From positions 1-64,000 of the forward strand of contig CAIKOA010000006.1 of assembly GCA_903828955.1 (NCBI GenBank): a stretch of DNA of 64,000 nt, read 5' to 3'. The translations under genes and the position numbers were made by a program. Position 1 is the first letter of the stretch, and each line of letters begins with the position of its first letter. The stretch comes from an uncultured Microcaldota archaeon (lineage in GTDB: Archaea > Micrarchaeota > Micrarchaeia > Anstonellales > Bilamarchaeaceae). The notes beneath the pieces were generated by a model, which had not been told where the DNA came from, searched no databases, and worked only from the letters and a program-made list of their open reading frames with translations. Shown here piece by piece: positions 18,297 through 28,161 of the stretch.

Positions 18297-21200
18297 TTAG
18301 TATCGGACCGGCCCGTGCGGAGCCTTGGAGGCGGAGCCCGCTTCCTTGCCCTTCTTTGGCGCATGCATCTTCTTGTCTCCGATTTTCGCAGCTTCCTCCA
18401 GCTTCTTCTGGTTCTGCTCACTTACGCAGGAGAAATAGTTCAGCCCCTGCTTTCCCGCGCACGGAGACGCCTTCTTCGCCTTTTTCACATTCGCTTTTGG
18501 AGCATTCGTCCCCTTCGGAGCCGGCCCTATTATGGAATCCACCTCTTTTTGGTGCTTCTCGATCTTCGCCTTTGCCCTCTGGTGGCTTGCTTCCCACTTC
18601 GGAAGCACGAAGTTGAGCGCCCTCTCAAGGGCCGCAGAGCCGCGTTTGCCTCCAGTAAGAGCCTTGCAGGCGCCCTCCCTTTCCTCCTGGTTTGCCTGGT
18701 AGTTCGAGCTGTCGTAAAGCTTCATTATTCTTTCTGCGTTCTTTCCAAGCACTTCGGAGACGGCCGCCCTGAATTCCTTCTTGCTCATTCCGGATTCAAG
18801 CGCTTCCTTCTCTATCTGCGCCATCCTCACCGTTACGGTCTCGTGGTATGCGGCAAAGAGGCACCGTTCCCCGCTTTTTGCGCTCTCGATTTTTCCCATA
18901 TGGGATTCCTTGTCAAGCGGAGGAAGGGAAACCCCCTTCGCATTCGACTCCTTAATCGTGGTCGGGAAGGTCCTCGGGTTTCCCGCCCTGTCCCCAAGCA
19001 CTATCGAAAGGCGCATCAATGCGGCATATTTTTCAATCGCATCAATCTCGCTTCTTGCAAGGTCAGACATAACTGAAAGCTCAATCATCCTGTTTGGGAA
19101 CTTCATCTTGAGCATCAGCGGGACCCATTCCACATCCTCAGGAAGGACCTTTCCGTCAAGCCCTCCTTCTACCGACGCATAGGCCGCCCTGAGCATTTCC
19201 TTGCTCACAAGCAACCCGTGGCCTTCCCGGCACCAGTCATCCAGAGCAGCTTTCAGCCCGGTTTTATCCCTGGCGTGTTTCTCAACAGCCACCGGGGGCT
19301 GAACTGGCTGGGCTTCCCTCACCGCCTTTATAACCCGGTCCACTCCGGAGTCCGGAGCAAATCCTGAATCCGCATTTGCCCCCGCATCCTTCTTGGAAAT
19401 GGGTGCAACTGCCGCCTTATTTCCCGCGTCCTTCTTTGCAGAAGCCTTCCCGGCATCAACAAGCCCTGCAGGAAGTTCCACCGAACTCTCTTCTGCAACC
19501 TTCTCAACCTGCGCCGCAACCGGCTTCTGCGCAGCCTCATCTGCGCGTGTCCCAAGCGTAATTATTCCGTTCTGGCCAAGCCATAGCCCTGTAGCAAGCA
19601 CACCTGCTCCAACCGCCATCGTTATCGCGGTCCCGATGCTTCTTGCAACCGGCCCATGCTGCTTAGGGGCAGCCCTTTGCGCAGGAACTGCATGCGCCTG
19701 CGGTCTCCTTCTCGGATCAGTCCCATATAGTGCTTCCCTGAGCTGATCCGGAGTCAGTGCTGATGGCCTCCCAATCGGAGTTGCCGGGCCGGGCTTAGGC
19801 TGGGCAGCTACCCTGCCTGCTTCAGCCTTTATTCTTGCAGCTTCTTCAGGAGGAATATCCACCGTTGCAGCAGCTTTCTCTGCAGCTTTGCGGATATCCT
19901 TTCCGGCTTCTCCTCCTGCCCCTGCCTGCGCGTCCTTTATGAGGTCCATGTACTTGCTTCTCTCGAACGGGTCGTCCGGAGCAAGCGCCATTATCGCCTC
20001 CTTCACCCTCGCCTTCGTCTTGGCAGAATCAAGCTCCGCGTTCCTGCTGGAAACAAGCACTTCCGCAAGCACCTTCGCCATCATGTCGCGCTTTAATTCG
20101 TATTCCGCAGCAGTAATCTTGTATTTTTCAAGGTCCTGCTCGAGCTGCCTTACCCTTGCCCTTTCCTGCTTTGTTGCAAATCCCACAATCATCTCATGGA
20201 CGTTATCCGCAGCAAGCACCGGCTCGTATAAATCTGTTCCCCCCCGGTCTACCGGCTCGAGCATTTCCCTTAGCTGCTCAACTCTTCCCGTTTCATTATC
20301 GTCAAGCGTTCCGCTCTTGATTGCAGCATTGCAGAGCCTCATTAGCGCAACTCTGCCATATTCTCCAGGAGAAATCCCGCGTGCGTTTTCCTTTGTGAAG
20401 TCTCCTGCAAGCGCCTTACTTAAAAGCTCATGCACGTCGCTTATCTGCGAATATTCGCGCTTCTTTTCAGCAAGCCATTGCGTGTACGCCAAGAAGCTCC
20501 TCTCAGGCCCATCCTTCCCTTTCGGAATCTCGAAAAAGTCAGCATTGAACTTTTCCAGCCTCGCAACCCTTGCCCTTTCCGCGCTTGCAACGAGGGTCTC
20601 GCCCTTCTTATTTTTTGGAACCGACGGAGGCGCCCCCGCCCCCTCTCCATCTGCAACGAGGGTCTCGCCCCTCTTCTCCGTTGCAACCGATGGAAGCTTT
20701 CTCGCCTTCTCTATCGCATCAGGAAGCAGCTTTGCGAAGTTGTTCAGTTCATTAAGTTCCGCAGGAATCCCTGAGCTTTCCATGTATACCTTCTCAACAG
20801 CATAGAAAATATCCCCATAAATGCTGAAGTCCTCCTCGGGCTTCTCGTTTTTAGTGGCGCCAAGCTTCCCTTCTCCGCGCACTGCCCCTCCAGACGCAGC
20901 TGCCTCAGGAGATATGTGTGTTTCCGCAAAAGCACGTTCTCCCCAGACTTTCTGCTTTCCATCCACTGCGCTAACCGCTTCGGGCGCCACAACCTTGGTT
21001 TTGCCCAAATCCTCACCTGCTGCAGGTTCCGCAGCCGCTCTTGCAGCCGCCGCCTGCACTGCCCTCAATTCATCACTCATCTGTCCAGGGCTAACGCTTC
21101 CGGTCCCTTCAAGAACCCCCGCAAGTTCCCTCACAGCCCTCAGCTGCCCGGTAGGAATCCTCTGTGAAACAGGATCAGTTATGGGCTTTGCACCGCTCAA

Positions 21201-23006
21201 TTCTTCGATATGGCGTATGTTCAAAGCCCCGCTTCCCTCTTGCTTGATTTGTGCTGTTTCCGGATCCCTGTTGAACTGGCCAAAAAGGCTGGTGTCGCTA
21301 AGCCCGGGTTTCGAACCAGTGCCTTCGCCTTGGTTTCCTGCAACTCCCAATCCAACCGGGCGCTCATCGCTCCCAATTGCTCCGGAAGCAATTATTTGGG
21401 TTCCATCCCGTTTTACAGCGGGGGTTTCCCCTCTAGCAACATCATCCAACCCAGCTTCAGGGTCTGCAGCCCGAAGCCCAAGTGCGGTTCTTTCCCTGGT
21501 TCTTGCACCCTTCCTGCCGGTCCCCATTACGTGGGCCGCCCCCCTTTCCTCACTTCTATAGAACCTAGCCACATCAACTCTTCCATCCGGCCTTGAGAAT
21601 GGAGCAAATGCGCCCCTATCCCCCTGCTCGAAGAACACATCTTCTGGCCGGGCGCTCTCGCCTTCGCCTTCTGCACCCCCCTCCTCAGATGAGGAAGGAC
21701 CCGGCGTGCGCGGAAGCGCGCTCGGCCTTTTCGGCTGGATTGGCTCCTTTGCGGGCTGCGCAGTTGCCTCAGCCTCTCTGTTTGCTGCAAGAAGATCGAG
21801 ATGGGTCGCCTGTATCATAAGATCCATCTTCGCGCCAGTCAGTGCCCTGAGCCCTTCTTCATCACTAAGCCCCGCCTGCCTAAGTTTAACGAGGTATTCC
21901 AAATACCATTTTCCCATCTCTGTTCTCTTTGACCTGTCTTTGGTGGACATGGTGTCTGCCTGCTCACTTCTTTCCTTCGCCATCGTCCTGAGCTCATCCG
22001 GAGAGAGTTCGTCCAGCCTTGCAATCTTTTCCCTTTCCTCATCCCCAAGCGGAGTGAGCAAAAGCCCTCCGGCTGCGATTTTTTCAAGCTCAGTATCCGG
22101 CGCGCGAGCAACAGGCTCAGGCTTTGCCGTGGGCCTTCCATCAATAGAATCATTCTCTGCCCCCCCTTCCCTCGGAAGCGGAGGCGGCTCTGCATCAGTA
22201 TCTGCCTTTTCCCCGCCAAGATGCTCTGCCATCCATTCAGGCTCTTCAAGCGCAGTATCATCAAGTTGCGCCCTTGCAACCACATCACTTTCTTCAACCA
22301 CTACTTCTTCATCTTGTTCTGGAGCGTGCGCTTCCCCTTCAACACCATCCACTTCTGCAGGAGCACCGAACTCTTTGTCTATTTCGCTTCCAATATCCCT
22401 GTCCTGTTCAGCCGCACCCAAAAGCGCTGCTGAAAGTGAGTCAGAATCCATCTCTACCGTTGGCCTTTCCCCATGCGCCCTCATTGCACTTGCAACAACT
22501 TCCGCATCCATCACAACGGAGAGTTCATTCACTTCTTCTTCACGAATCAGTTCAACCACGTCAGGATCTTCAGAAAGCCCTTCCTTTGTAAGCGCTTCAA
22601 CATACCGGACAAGCCTTGCCCCGTGCATTGCCATGTCACTCTTCTTTCCCGCATCCCTTGCTTCGAAATATTTTTCCCTCGCAGCCCTTGCCGCATCGAT
22701 AATTCTCTGCTGGTAAACGGTCCTTGCGGCCCCTTCCCCATCCATGAACACTTCGCTGTCCCCTTCCCTGCGCGCAAGTATCTCCGAAACTTCGCTTGTC
22801 CCCTGGCTTCCGCTAAGGATGAAAGTACTGGATATCGCCTCTCCCCTCCCGCTTTCGCTATCCTCTTTTCCATCTCCGCCGAAATCTTCCATCATCAAGC
22901 TTCCGAAAGAGACTGGTTTCTCGCCGCCGCTAGCCGCCTCATCGTTAAGAGTTCCGCCTGCTGCATCGGCACCTGTTTTCTTGCGCTGATCCTCCATAAA
23001 TATCAC
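18297..23006 (-). CDS. Giant 1569-aa protein of unknown function with one central/C-proximal hydrophobic segment
   Basis: Uninterrupted ORF; Ala/Glu-rich low complexity; TM-like IGTAITMAVGAGVLATGLWLGQNGIITLG; Cys-containing C-terminal region. M4 (22997) also a possible start. Confidence 0.75.
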   Translation of the reverse strand: MIFMEDQRKKTGADAAGGTLNDEAASGGEKPVSFGSLMMEDFGGDGKEDSESGRGEAISSTFILSGSQGTSEVSEILARREGDSEVFMDGEGAARTVYQQRIIDAARAAREKYFEARDAGKKSDMAMHGARLVRYVEALTKEGLSEDPDVVELIREEEVNELSVVMDAEVVASAMRAHGERPTVEMDSDSLSAALLGAAEQDRDIGSEIDKEFGAPAEVDGVEGEAHAPEQDEEVVVEESDVVARAQLDDTALEEPEWMAEHLGGEKADTDAEPPPLPREGGAENDSIDGRPTAKPEPVARAPDTELEKIAAGGLLLTPLGDEEREKIARLDELSPDELRTMAKERSEQADTMSTKDRSKRTEMGKWYLEYLVKLRQAGLSDEEGLRALTGAKMDLMIQATHLDLLAANREAEATAQPAKEPIQPKRPSALPRTPGPSSSEEGGAEGEGESARPEDVFFEQGDRGAFAPFSRPDGRVDVARFYRSEERGAAHVMGTGRKGARTRERTALGLRAADPEAGLDDVARGETPAVKRDGTQIIASGAIGSDERPVGLGVAGNQGEGTGSKPGLSDTSLFGQFNRDPETAQIKQEGSGALNIRHIEELSGAKPITDPVSQRIPTGQLRAVRELAGVLEGTGSVSPGQMSDELRAVQAAAARAAAEPAAGEDLGKTKVVAPEAVSAVDGKQKVWGERAFAETHISPEAAASGGAVRGEGKLGATKNEKPEEDFSIYGDIFYAVEKVYMESSGIPAELNELNNFAKLLPDAIEKARKLPSVATEKRGETLVADGEGAGAPPSVPKNKKGETLVASAERARVARLEKFNADFFEIPKGKDGPERSFLAYTQWLAEKKREYSQISDVHELLSKALAGDFTKENARGISPGEYGRVALMRLCNAAIKSGTLDDNETGRVEQLREMLEPVDRGGTDLYEPVLAADNVHEMIVGFATKQERARVRQLEQDLEKYKITAAEYELKRDMMAKVLAEVLVSSRNAELDSAKTKARVKEAIMALAPDDPFERSKYMDLIKDAQAGAGGEAGKDIRKAAEKAAATVDIPPEEAARIKAEAGRVAAQPKPGPATPIGRPSALTPDQLREALYGTDPRRRPQAHAVPAQRAAPKQHGPVARSIGTAITMAVGAGVLATGLWLGQNGIITLGTRADEAAQKPVAAQVEKVAEESSVELPAGLVDAGKASAKKDAGNKAAVAPISKKDAGANADSGFAPDSGVDRVIKAVREAQPVQPPVAVEKHARDKTGLKAALDDWCREGHGLLVSKEMLRAAYASVEGGLDGKVLPEDVEWVPLMLKMKFPNRMIELSVMSDLARSEIDAIEKYAALMRLSIVLGDRAGNPRTFPTTIKESNAKGVSLPPLDKESHMGKIESAKSGERCLFAAYHETVTVRMAQIEKEALESGMSKKEFRAAVSEVLGKNAERIMKLYDSSNYQANQEEREGACKALTGGKRGSAALERALNFVLPKWEASHQRAKAKIEKHQKEVDSIIGPAPKGTNAPKANVKKAKKASPCAGKQGLNYFSCVSEQNQKKLEEAAKIGDKKMHAPKKGKEAGSASKAPHGPVRY

Positions 23007-23167
23007 TATTTTACTAGTATATTATAGGTAGGAAACATTTATAAACGCTTTCTCACACACTTTTAGCCCTCCCACCGCCATAAACCCCCCTCTTTTTCAA
23101 TTTCCACACCTATTCATTCTCTACATCTATAATAGAGATATAAGGCTTTGCCCGCATTTTATTCCCC

Positions 23168-23422
23168 ATGGAAAAGCGGGAAAAAGAGCGCTCCGAAAAG
23201 AGCCTCCTCAAGCTTGAGCAGCGCCTGCAGGATGCGGAAAAACTAGGCTTCAAACTGAAATATTCCAAAATATTCTCCCTTGCCTCCCAATATGCAAAGG
23301 ATTCCCGCCACTATTTTGAAAAGGGCGATTTCTTCACCTCCTTTGGCTGCTCGGATTATGCCTACGGGCTCATAGACGCCCTCCTCATATTTGAAGGAAA
23401 GAAAGGTGAATTCCCGGAATGA
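23168..23422 (+). CDS. DUF357-like small protein
   Basis: AKDSRHYFEKGDFFTSFGCSDYAYGLIDALLIF resembles DUF357. Confidence 0.7.
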   Translation: MEKREKERSEKSLLKLEQRLQDAEKLGFKLKYSKIFSLASQYAKDSRHYFEKGDFFTSFGCSDYAYGLIDALLIFEGKKGEFPE

Positions 23423-24156
23423 TTCTCAAAAAGCGCCTTGGCCAGCATTTCCTAAACAGCCCCCACCTCTTGGAATACGAGGCAGCCCTCGCAAACCCAA
23501 AAGGGAGAAAAACCTTGGAAATCGGCCCCGGGGACGGAAGGCTCACAAAATTCCTCCTTGCGCAAAAACCCTCCTCGCTCACCGTGGTTGAAAAGGATTC
23601 CCGCTTCGCAGAGCACATCCGGCAAACCCTCCCGGAAGTTAAGGTAATTGAGGGAGATTTCCTTGAGCAGGAAAACCTAAACGCAGAAGTAATAGTTGGA
23701 AATATCCCTTACTACATCTCATCTCCCATCCTCTTCAAGATTGCTGAAATGGATTTCCGCCACGCAGTCCTCATGGTCCAATTGGAATTCGCAAAAAGAA
23801 TGGTCGCAAGGCCCAAAACAAGCGAATACGGCCGCCTTTCCGTAACAACGCAACTCTATTTCGACATAAAGCTCCTAAAAAAAGTAAGCAAGGGCGCCTT
23901 CACCCCTCCTCCCGAAGTGGATTCCGCAATCATCCTTCTCCGCAAAAAGCAGTTCAAAATGGAAAAAGGCCTGGATAAATTCATCCAGATAATTTTCCAG
24001 CACAAAAACCAGAATATAAAAAAAGCGCTCAAGCACGGAGGAATAGAAATTCCCGCAGAGCTCGAGCTCCCGCAAAGGCGCGCAAGGGAACTAAGCAAGG
24101 AAGAAATACTCACTTTATACGAAAACAAAAAGCTCAGGGCTTTGCTTCAACCGTAA
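23419..24156 (+). CDS. rsmA: 16S rRNA dimethyladenosine transferase (KsgA/Dim1)
   Basis: KKRLGQHFLNSPHLLEYE, EIGPGDGRLTKFLL, VGNIPYYISSPILFKI. Confidence 0.92.
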   Translation: MILKKRLGQHFLNSPHLLEYEAALANPKGRKTLEIGPGDGRLTKFLLAQKPSSLTVVEKDSRFAEHIRQTLPEVKVIEGDFLEQENLNAEVIVGNIPYYISSPILFKIAEMDFRHAVLMVQLEFAKRMVARPKTSEYGRLSVTTQLYFDIKLLKKVSKGAFTPPPEVDSAIILLRKKQFKMEKGLDKFIQIIFQHKNQNIKKALKHGGIEIPAELELPQRRARELSKEEILTLYENKKLRALLQP

Positions 24157-24466
24157 TGTTTGCCCCGCCTTCAGTAGTAAGCCGGGCAGGCGTATTGGAA
24201 GCTGCGTACTCAAAAGTAATCCTCTGGTTGGACGGCACATTCTCCCTCACAAATACAAGGTTTTCCCCTCCCGCCTTATCCTGCACCATTATCCTTTTCA
24301 GATTCACAAACGGCTCAACAATAACTACGCTTTTTCCATCCTTTATCTTCTTCTCGAATTTAACCGAGCTTGCGCCCTTCCCGAAGAAAAGGTAGAATGC
24401 AAAAATCGCAACCACTAATGCAAAAAGAAGGAACGCGCCTATAAGCAAAATCCCGACTATGTCCAT
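24134..24466 (-). CDS. Hypothetical membrane-anchored protein
   Basis: N-terminal TM helix MDIVGILLIGAFLLFALVVAIFAFYLFF. Confidence 0.6.
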   Translation of the reverse strand: MDIVGILLIGAFLLFALVVAIFAFYLFFGKGASSVKFEKKIKDGKSVVIVEPFVNLKRIMVQDKAGGENLVFVRENVPSNQRITFEYAASNTPARLTTEGGANITVEAKP

Positions 24467-24850
24467 TCATACCACCCCAATCCCGCTTCGGGAGCGGAGC
24501 GATATCACTTTCACGCGCCTGTTTTTTAACCTATTCCTGAGCGCCCGGTCGTTTGTGGCAACCAATGCCTCTTCCCTCACCGCATACTCAAATATCCAGT
24601 TGTCCACATTTCCTTCGCCCGGAACAACCGTGCACTTATTCTTTCCAATAAGCTTTTTCGCAAACCTCGCAGCCGCGCCTTCCTTCCCTTTCCCCTTTCC
24701 GAGCCTCTCCAGTTCCCCAATTACCCCGCTAGGAATGATGAACTCGTGCGGAACCTCCAGCACTCTTTCTATCTCCACAAAAACATCAATCCCGAACTGA
24801 TAGGGCACAAGCAGAAAATTCGTATCCAATACCACTTTCTTTGCGCTCAT
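24467..24850 (-). CDS. PIN-domain nuclease (Fcf1/VapC9-like)
   Basis: VVLDTNFLLVP, LVATNDRALRNRLKNRRVKVISLRSR. Confidence 0.82.
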   Translation of the reverse strand: MSAKKVVLDTNFLLVPYQFGIDVFVEIERVLEVPHEFIIPSGVIGELERLGKGKGKEGAAARFAKKLIGKNKCTVVPGEGNVDNWIFEYAVREEALVATNDRALRNRLKNRRVKVISLRSRSGIGVV

Positions 24851-26457
24851 GAGAGTATTTCCCCCACAATTTTTTCCGCATCAAACCTTTCAATGTCCCC
24901 ATAGCCCTGCCCGGTCCCCACATACAATATGGGAAGCCCGGTAACCCTTGTCACGGAAACAACAGTTCCGCCCTTTGCGTCGCAATCCAGTTTGGTGAGC
25001 ACAACCCCATCCAACTTAATCTCATTGTGGAATGCGGAGATCTGCTCCACCATCGCGTTTCCCGCAATGCTTTCTCCCACGTAAATTTTCAATTCCGGAG
25101 CGATTACCCTGTCCATTTTCTTCAATTGGTTGAGCAGGTTCACATTCGTTTCCTGCCTTCCCGCAGTATCTATCAAAACAATATCCATCCCATGCGTTTT
25201 TGCATGGTTCACCGCATCAAACGCAATGGATGCCGGGTCCGCCCCATAAGCCCCGTGCACAACGTTTATCCCCAATTTCTTCCCGTGGTGCACCATCTGC
25301 TCAACCGCGGCAGCCCTGAAAGTGTCCGCAGCTGCGATGCAAACCCTGAACCCATTTTGCTGCAATAGGTACGCAATCTTCGCAATGCTCGTGGTTTTCC
25401 CTGACCCGTTCGGGCCCATCACCATTATCTTCACCGGCTTCTGCATTCCGCGCAGCTTCTCAACCAAATCAAATCCCGGGCTCTCATTGAACATATTGAT
25501 TAGTATCTCCTGGAGGTTGTCGCGCACAAAGACCGCGGTCTGCCCGCGCTTCACCTTTGCGCCAACAATCCTCTTCTGCAGTTCCACCTTTATCTCTTCG
25601 GCAACCGAGAGCGCCACATCGCTTTCCAGCATTCCCAGCTCCAATTCATCCAGGAGCTCGGCAATCTCCTCTTCCTTGATCTGGCTTTCCCCGGTAATCG
25701 TTTCCGCAACCGCAGCAAAAATGCTCTTCTTAACTTTCTTGTCCAGCTCTTTCTTCCGCTCCGCCTCCCTCTCTTCCAAATCCTCTTCCCTTCGCGCCTC
25801 CTTTTTCTCAACAAGTGGAATAATCGGTTTTGGTGGAGCAGGCTTCGGAGCCGCCTGCACCGGTTTTTCCTGAACTCTAATTTCAGGTTTTACTTCTACT
25901 TCAGGGGCAGGTTTGCTAATCTGAGGGGGGATTGGCTTGCTAATTTGCGCAGGAGCAACCGGCTTTTTTTCAGGCTCAGCCGCCTTAGGCGCCGCCCATA
26001 CCTCCTTCTCCTTTCTCAGGGGGGTCGGCTCTTCCTTCACTTCCACTGCTTTTTTCGGAGCCTCAATTTTAAGCGGGATTTCCTTTTTCAGTGGAGGCGC
26101 AGCCTTCTCCACAGGCCTTTCCTCCCCCCTAACATGCTTGATTTCAATTTGAACCGGCTTCTCTTTTTTCTCTTCCGGCTTTTTTTCTTCTAAAATTTCA
26201 ACTTTCTCCGTTTCTTTTTTCTGCGGGGCCCCAGCCTTTTCTTCAAACGTTTCAATTTCCGGCTCTTCCCCCGCAACAATCTCTTCATTTTCAGGAGAAA
26301 CCGAAATCTCCGGCTCCTCTTCCTCAAACTGAGCCTCAACCTCTTTCTCAACAACCAGTTCCTCTTCCGGGGCGGCCTCTTTCTTCTCGCTCTCCGGGCC
26401 TTTCCCGCTGAGCTTATCGACAAAACCGCTTATTTTTTTCCGAAGGAGGTCAAACAC
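24847..26457 (-). CDS. ftsY: Signal recognition particle receptor FtsY, with long charged N-terminal region
   Basis: GPNGSGKTTSIAKIAY, AADTFRAAAVEQM, DTAGRQETNVNLL, TKLDCDAKGG. Confidence 0.93.
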   Translation of the reverse strand: MFDLLRKKISGFVDKLSGKGPESEKKEAAPEEELVVEKEVEAQFEEEEPEISVSPENEEIVAGEEPEIETFEEKAGAPQKKETEKVEILEEKKPEEKKEKPVQIEIKHVRGEERPVEKAAPPLKKEIPLKIEAPKKAVEVKEEPTPLRKEKEVWAAPKAAEPEKKPVAPAQISKPIPPQISKPAPEVEVKPEIRVQEKPVQAAPKPAPPKPIIPLVEKKEARREEDLEEREAERKKELDKKVKKSIFAAVAETITGESQIKEEEIAELLDELELGMLESDVALSVAEEIKVELQKRIVGAKVKRGQTAVFVRDNLQEILINMFNESPGFDLVEKLRGMQKPVKIMVMGPNGSGKTTSIAKIAYLLQQNGFRVCIAAADTFRAAAVEQMVHHGKKLGINVVHGAYGADPASIAFDAVNHAKTHGMDIVLIDTAGRQETNVNLLNQLKKMDRVIAPELKIYVGESIAGNAMVEQISAFHNEIKLDGVVLTKLDCDAKGGTVVSVTRVTGLPILYVGTGQGYGDIERFDAEKIVGEILS

Positions 26458-26463
26458 AGAACC

Positions 26464-26844
26464 TCAACCCTTCAACTTCCTATATTCTTCCTCAAGATGG
26501 GCCATCTCGTGGTCTATTTTCCCTAGCTCTTCCCTGAGCCTGGTAATCGCCTTCTCGGTGAGCACGACTCTTTTCGCAATTTCCTCCCCTGCTTCTTTGA
26601 GGGGGTATTCCGCATGGTAGCCCGCGCCTATCGGAACAAACACCTTGTCCCCTTCCATTTTTGCCTTCACGAACGCCCCGCCTCCAATAGGCACAAGCGA
26701 ACTCTCGCCCTTCATACCCGTTATCGTCATCACTGAATTATTCAATTCAATGAGGGAATACATGAGCTTCTCGAGCTCTCTCTCCACAAGCTGCCTCTGC
26801 TGGTTGTAGAGCCTTGCGTTTGCAAGAATTTCCTCCTGCTTCAT
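26464..26844 (-). CDS. pfdA: Prefoldin alpha subunit
   Basis: Coiled coil ends around PIGGGAFVKAKMEGDKVFVPIGAGYHAE. Confidence 0.88.
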   Translation of the reverse strand: MKQEEILANARLYNQQRQLVERELEKLMYSLIELNNSVMTITGMKGESSLVPIGGGAFVKAKMEGDKVFVPIGAGYHAEYPLKEAGEEIAKRVVLTEKAITRLREELGKIDHEMAHLEEEYRKLKG

Positions 26845-26846
26845 GT

Positions 26847-27023
26847 TCAGGCCACCTTGGAGATTTCAGCTATCTTCACGTTTCTCCTTTTGGTTCCGTT
26901 CTGCGCGCCGAGGAGCTTGTAGAGCATCTCGACCGCGTGCCCTTCGCTTTCCGCTTCCACTTCCTTGGCAAATTTCCTTTTTTGCGCGCCAAGCTTGATT
27001 TCCCCGCTCATCTTAAATTTCAT
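26847..27023 (-). CDS. rpl18a: Ribosomal protein LX (L18Ae)
   Basis: MKFKMSGEIKLGAQKRKFAKEVEAESEGHAVEMLYKLLGAQNGTKRRNVKIAEI; start at internal Met; conserved neighbourhood. Confidence 0.82.
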   Translation of the reverse strand: MKFKMSGEIKLGAQKRKFAKEVEAESEGHAVEMLYKLLGAQNGTKRRNVKIAEISKVA

Positions 27024-27045
27024 AGTTCTCACCAATATTTTAACA

Positions 27046-27726
27046 TCAATCCAGGAACCCGAGCGCCTCCTCAACCCTTCCGAGTTCAAACGCGCTCGTC
27101 TTGTCCCCTGCAAAATACCCATTGTCCGTTGCAAGCATCCCTACGCGCACAAACCCGTTTCCAAGGTTTACCGAGCCGGGCATTCCCTTCACTTTGAGGG
27201 CTCCCCCTATTTCCCGAAGTTCCTTCTCGCTTGCCGCATAGTGCACAAGGAATCCCTTGTTGTTTGCAATGCAAAGGGAGCCCACCGTAGTAAAGCCCGC
27301 AATCCCCATTGGAACCAATTCAATCCCGAGGCACTCTTCCATCGCCTTCTTCTCCGCCTCATGCACGCGCGGGCTGATTATCCCGCCCATGTCGTTCAAC
27401 GCAATATTATTCCCGTGCGCATTGAGTTTTTCTTTTGAAGCATAAACCGAAATCCCGGTTTCCTTCTCAAGCCTCCTTTGTTCATCAGCGGATACAAACT
27501 TGGGGACGACCATTCCGTTCGCATTCATCGCAATGTACAATCCGTTCAAGTTCGTCCCCTCGATGTTTGCAATCACCGGGTTGGTGCCCAGGCTTTTGCA
27601 TACATTCTCAACCAGTTTCTCAGGAGTATCGTTAGGGAAGAGGGTGGACTTTCCGTTTGTGCGGAAGAAAAGCCCGATGAAGGGATTCCCGAAGTATGCC
27701 GCCCTCTTAAGATGCTCCATCTTCAA
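27046..27726 (-). CDS. eif6: Translation initiation factor 6
   Basis: AYFGNPFIGLFFRTN, NLNGLYIAMNANGMVVP, NDMGGIISPRVHEAE. Confidence 0.93.
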   Translation of the reverse strand: MKMEHLKRAAYFGNPFIGLFFRTNGKSTLFPNDTPEKLVENVCKSLGTNPVIANIEGTNLNGLYIAMNANGMVVPKFVSADEQRRLEKETGISVYASKEKLNAHGNNIALNDMGGIISPRVHEAEKKAMEECLGIELVPMGIAGFTTVGSLCIANNKGFLVHYAASEKELREIGGALKVKGMPGSVNLGNGFVRVGMLATDNGYFAGDKTSAFELGRVEEALGFLD

Positions 27727-28160
27727 TCCGCCATGCGCTGGGGCTGGTGCATTTGTTTTGGCGCAGGTGCAGGCCTTGGGGCCTCTTTCCTCTCAGGGGC
27801 AGGAGCCGCTTTCTCTGCGGGTTTCTCCTTCTCTTCCTTCTTCTCCCCTTTCTTTTCAGCCCCGCCTTTCTGCACTACTGTTTTCGCAACATCCTCAGGT
27901 TTCTCTTCCATGAGCATTACAAGCGTGCGGCCGTCCTTCTTGAGCGCCCTCACCTTGATTTTCCTTGGCGGCTTCTGCATCCCACGCGCCCAGATAAGCT
28001 CGTTCACTCCGGTGCTTATCGCGACGTCATCGGGCTCGGACTTCATGTGCCTGCACATGAATTCGCGCAGAAGCTTTACCGCCTTCCTGCTCCTTACACT
28101 TCTGCTGCCGTGGTAAGCCTTTGCAAAAGGCACTGTGTATATCCTTTCAAGGTCCGCCAT
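27723..28160 (-). CDS. rpl31e: Ribosomal protein L31e with K/E/A/P-rich C-terminal extension
   Basis: LERIYTVPFAKAYHGSRSVRSRKAVKLLREFMCRHMK...INELIWARGMQKPPRKIKVRA-like region. Confidence 0.9.
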   Translation of the reverse strand: MADLERIYTVPFAKAYHGSRSVRSRKAVKLLREFMCRHMKSEPDDVAISTGVNELIWARGMQKPPRKIKVRALKKDGRTLVMLMEEKPEDVAKTVVQKGGAEKKGEKKEEKEKPAEKAAPAPERKEAPRPAPAPKQMHQPQRMAD

Positions 28161-28161
28161 T

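Noticed and set aside
19888-20805. 305-aa plus-strand ORF
   Set aside because: Lies wholly antisense to the giant gene; composition is reverse-complement shadow.
21706-22716. 336-aa Ser-rich plus-strand ORF
   Set aside because: Antisense shadow of the 1569-aa minus-strand gene; Ser-rich low complexity from Glu/Ala-rich codons read in reverse.
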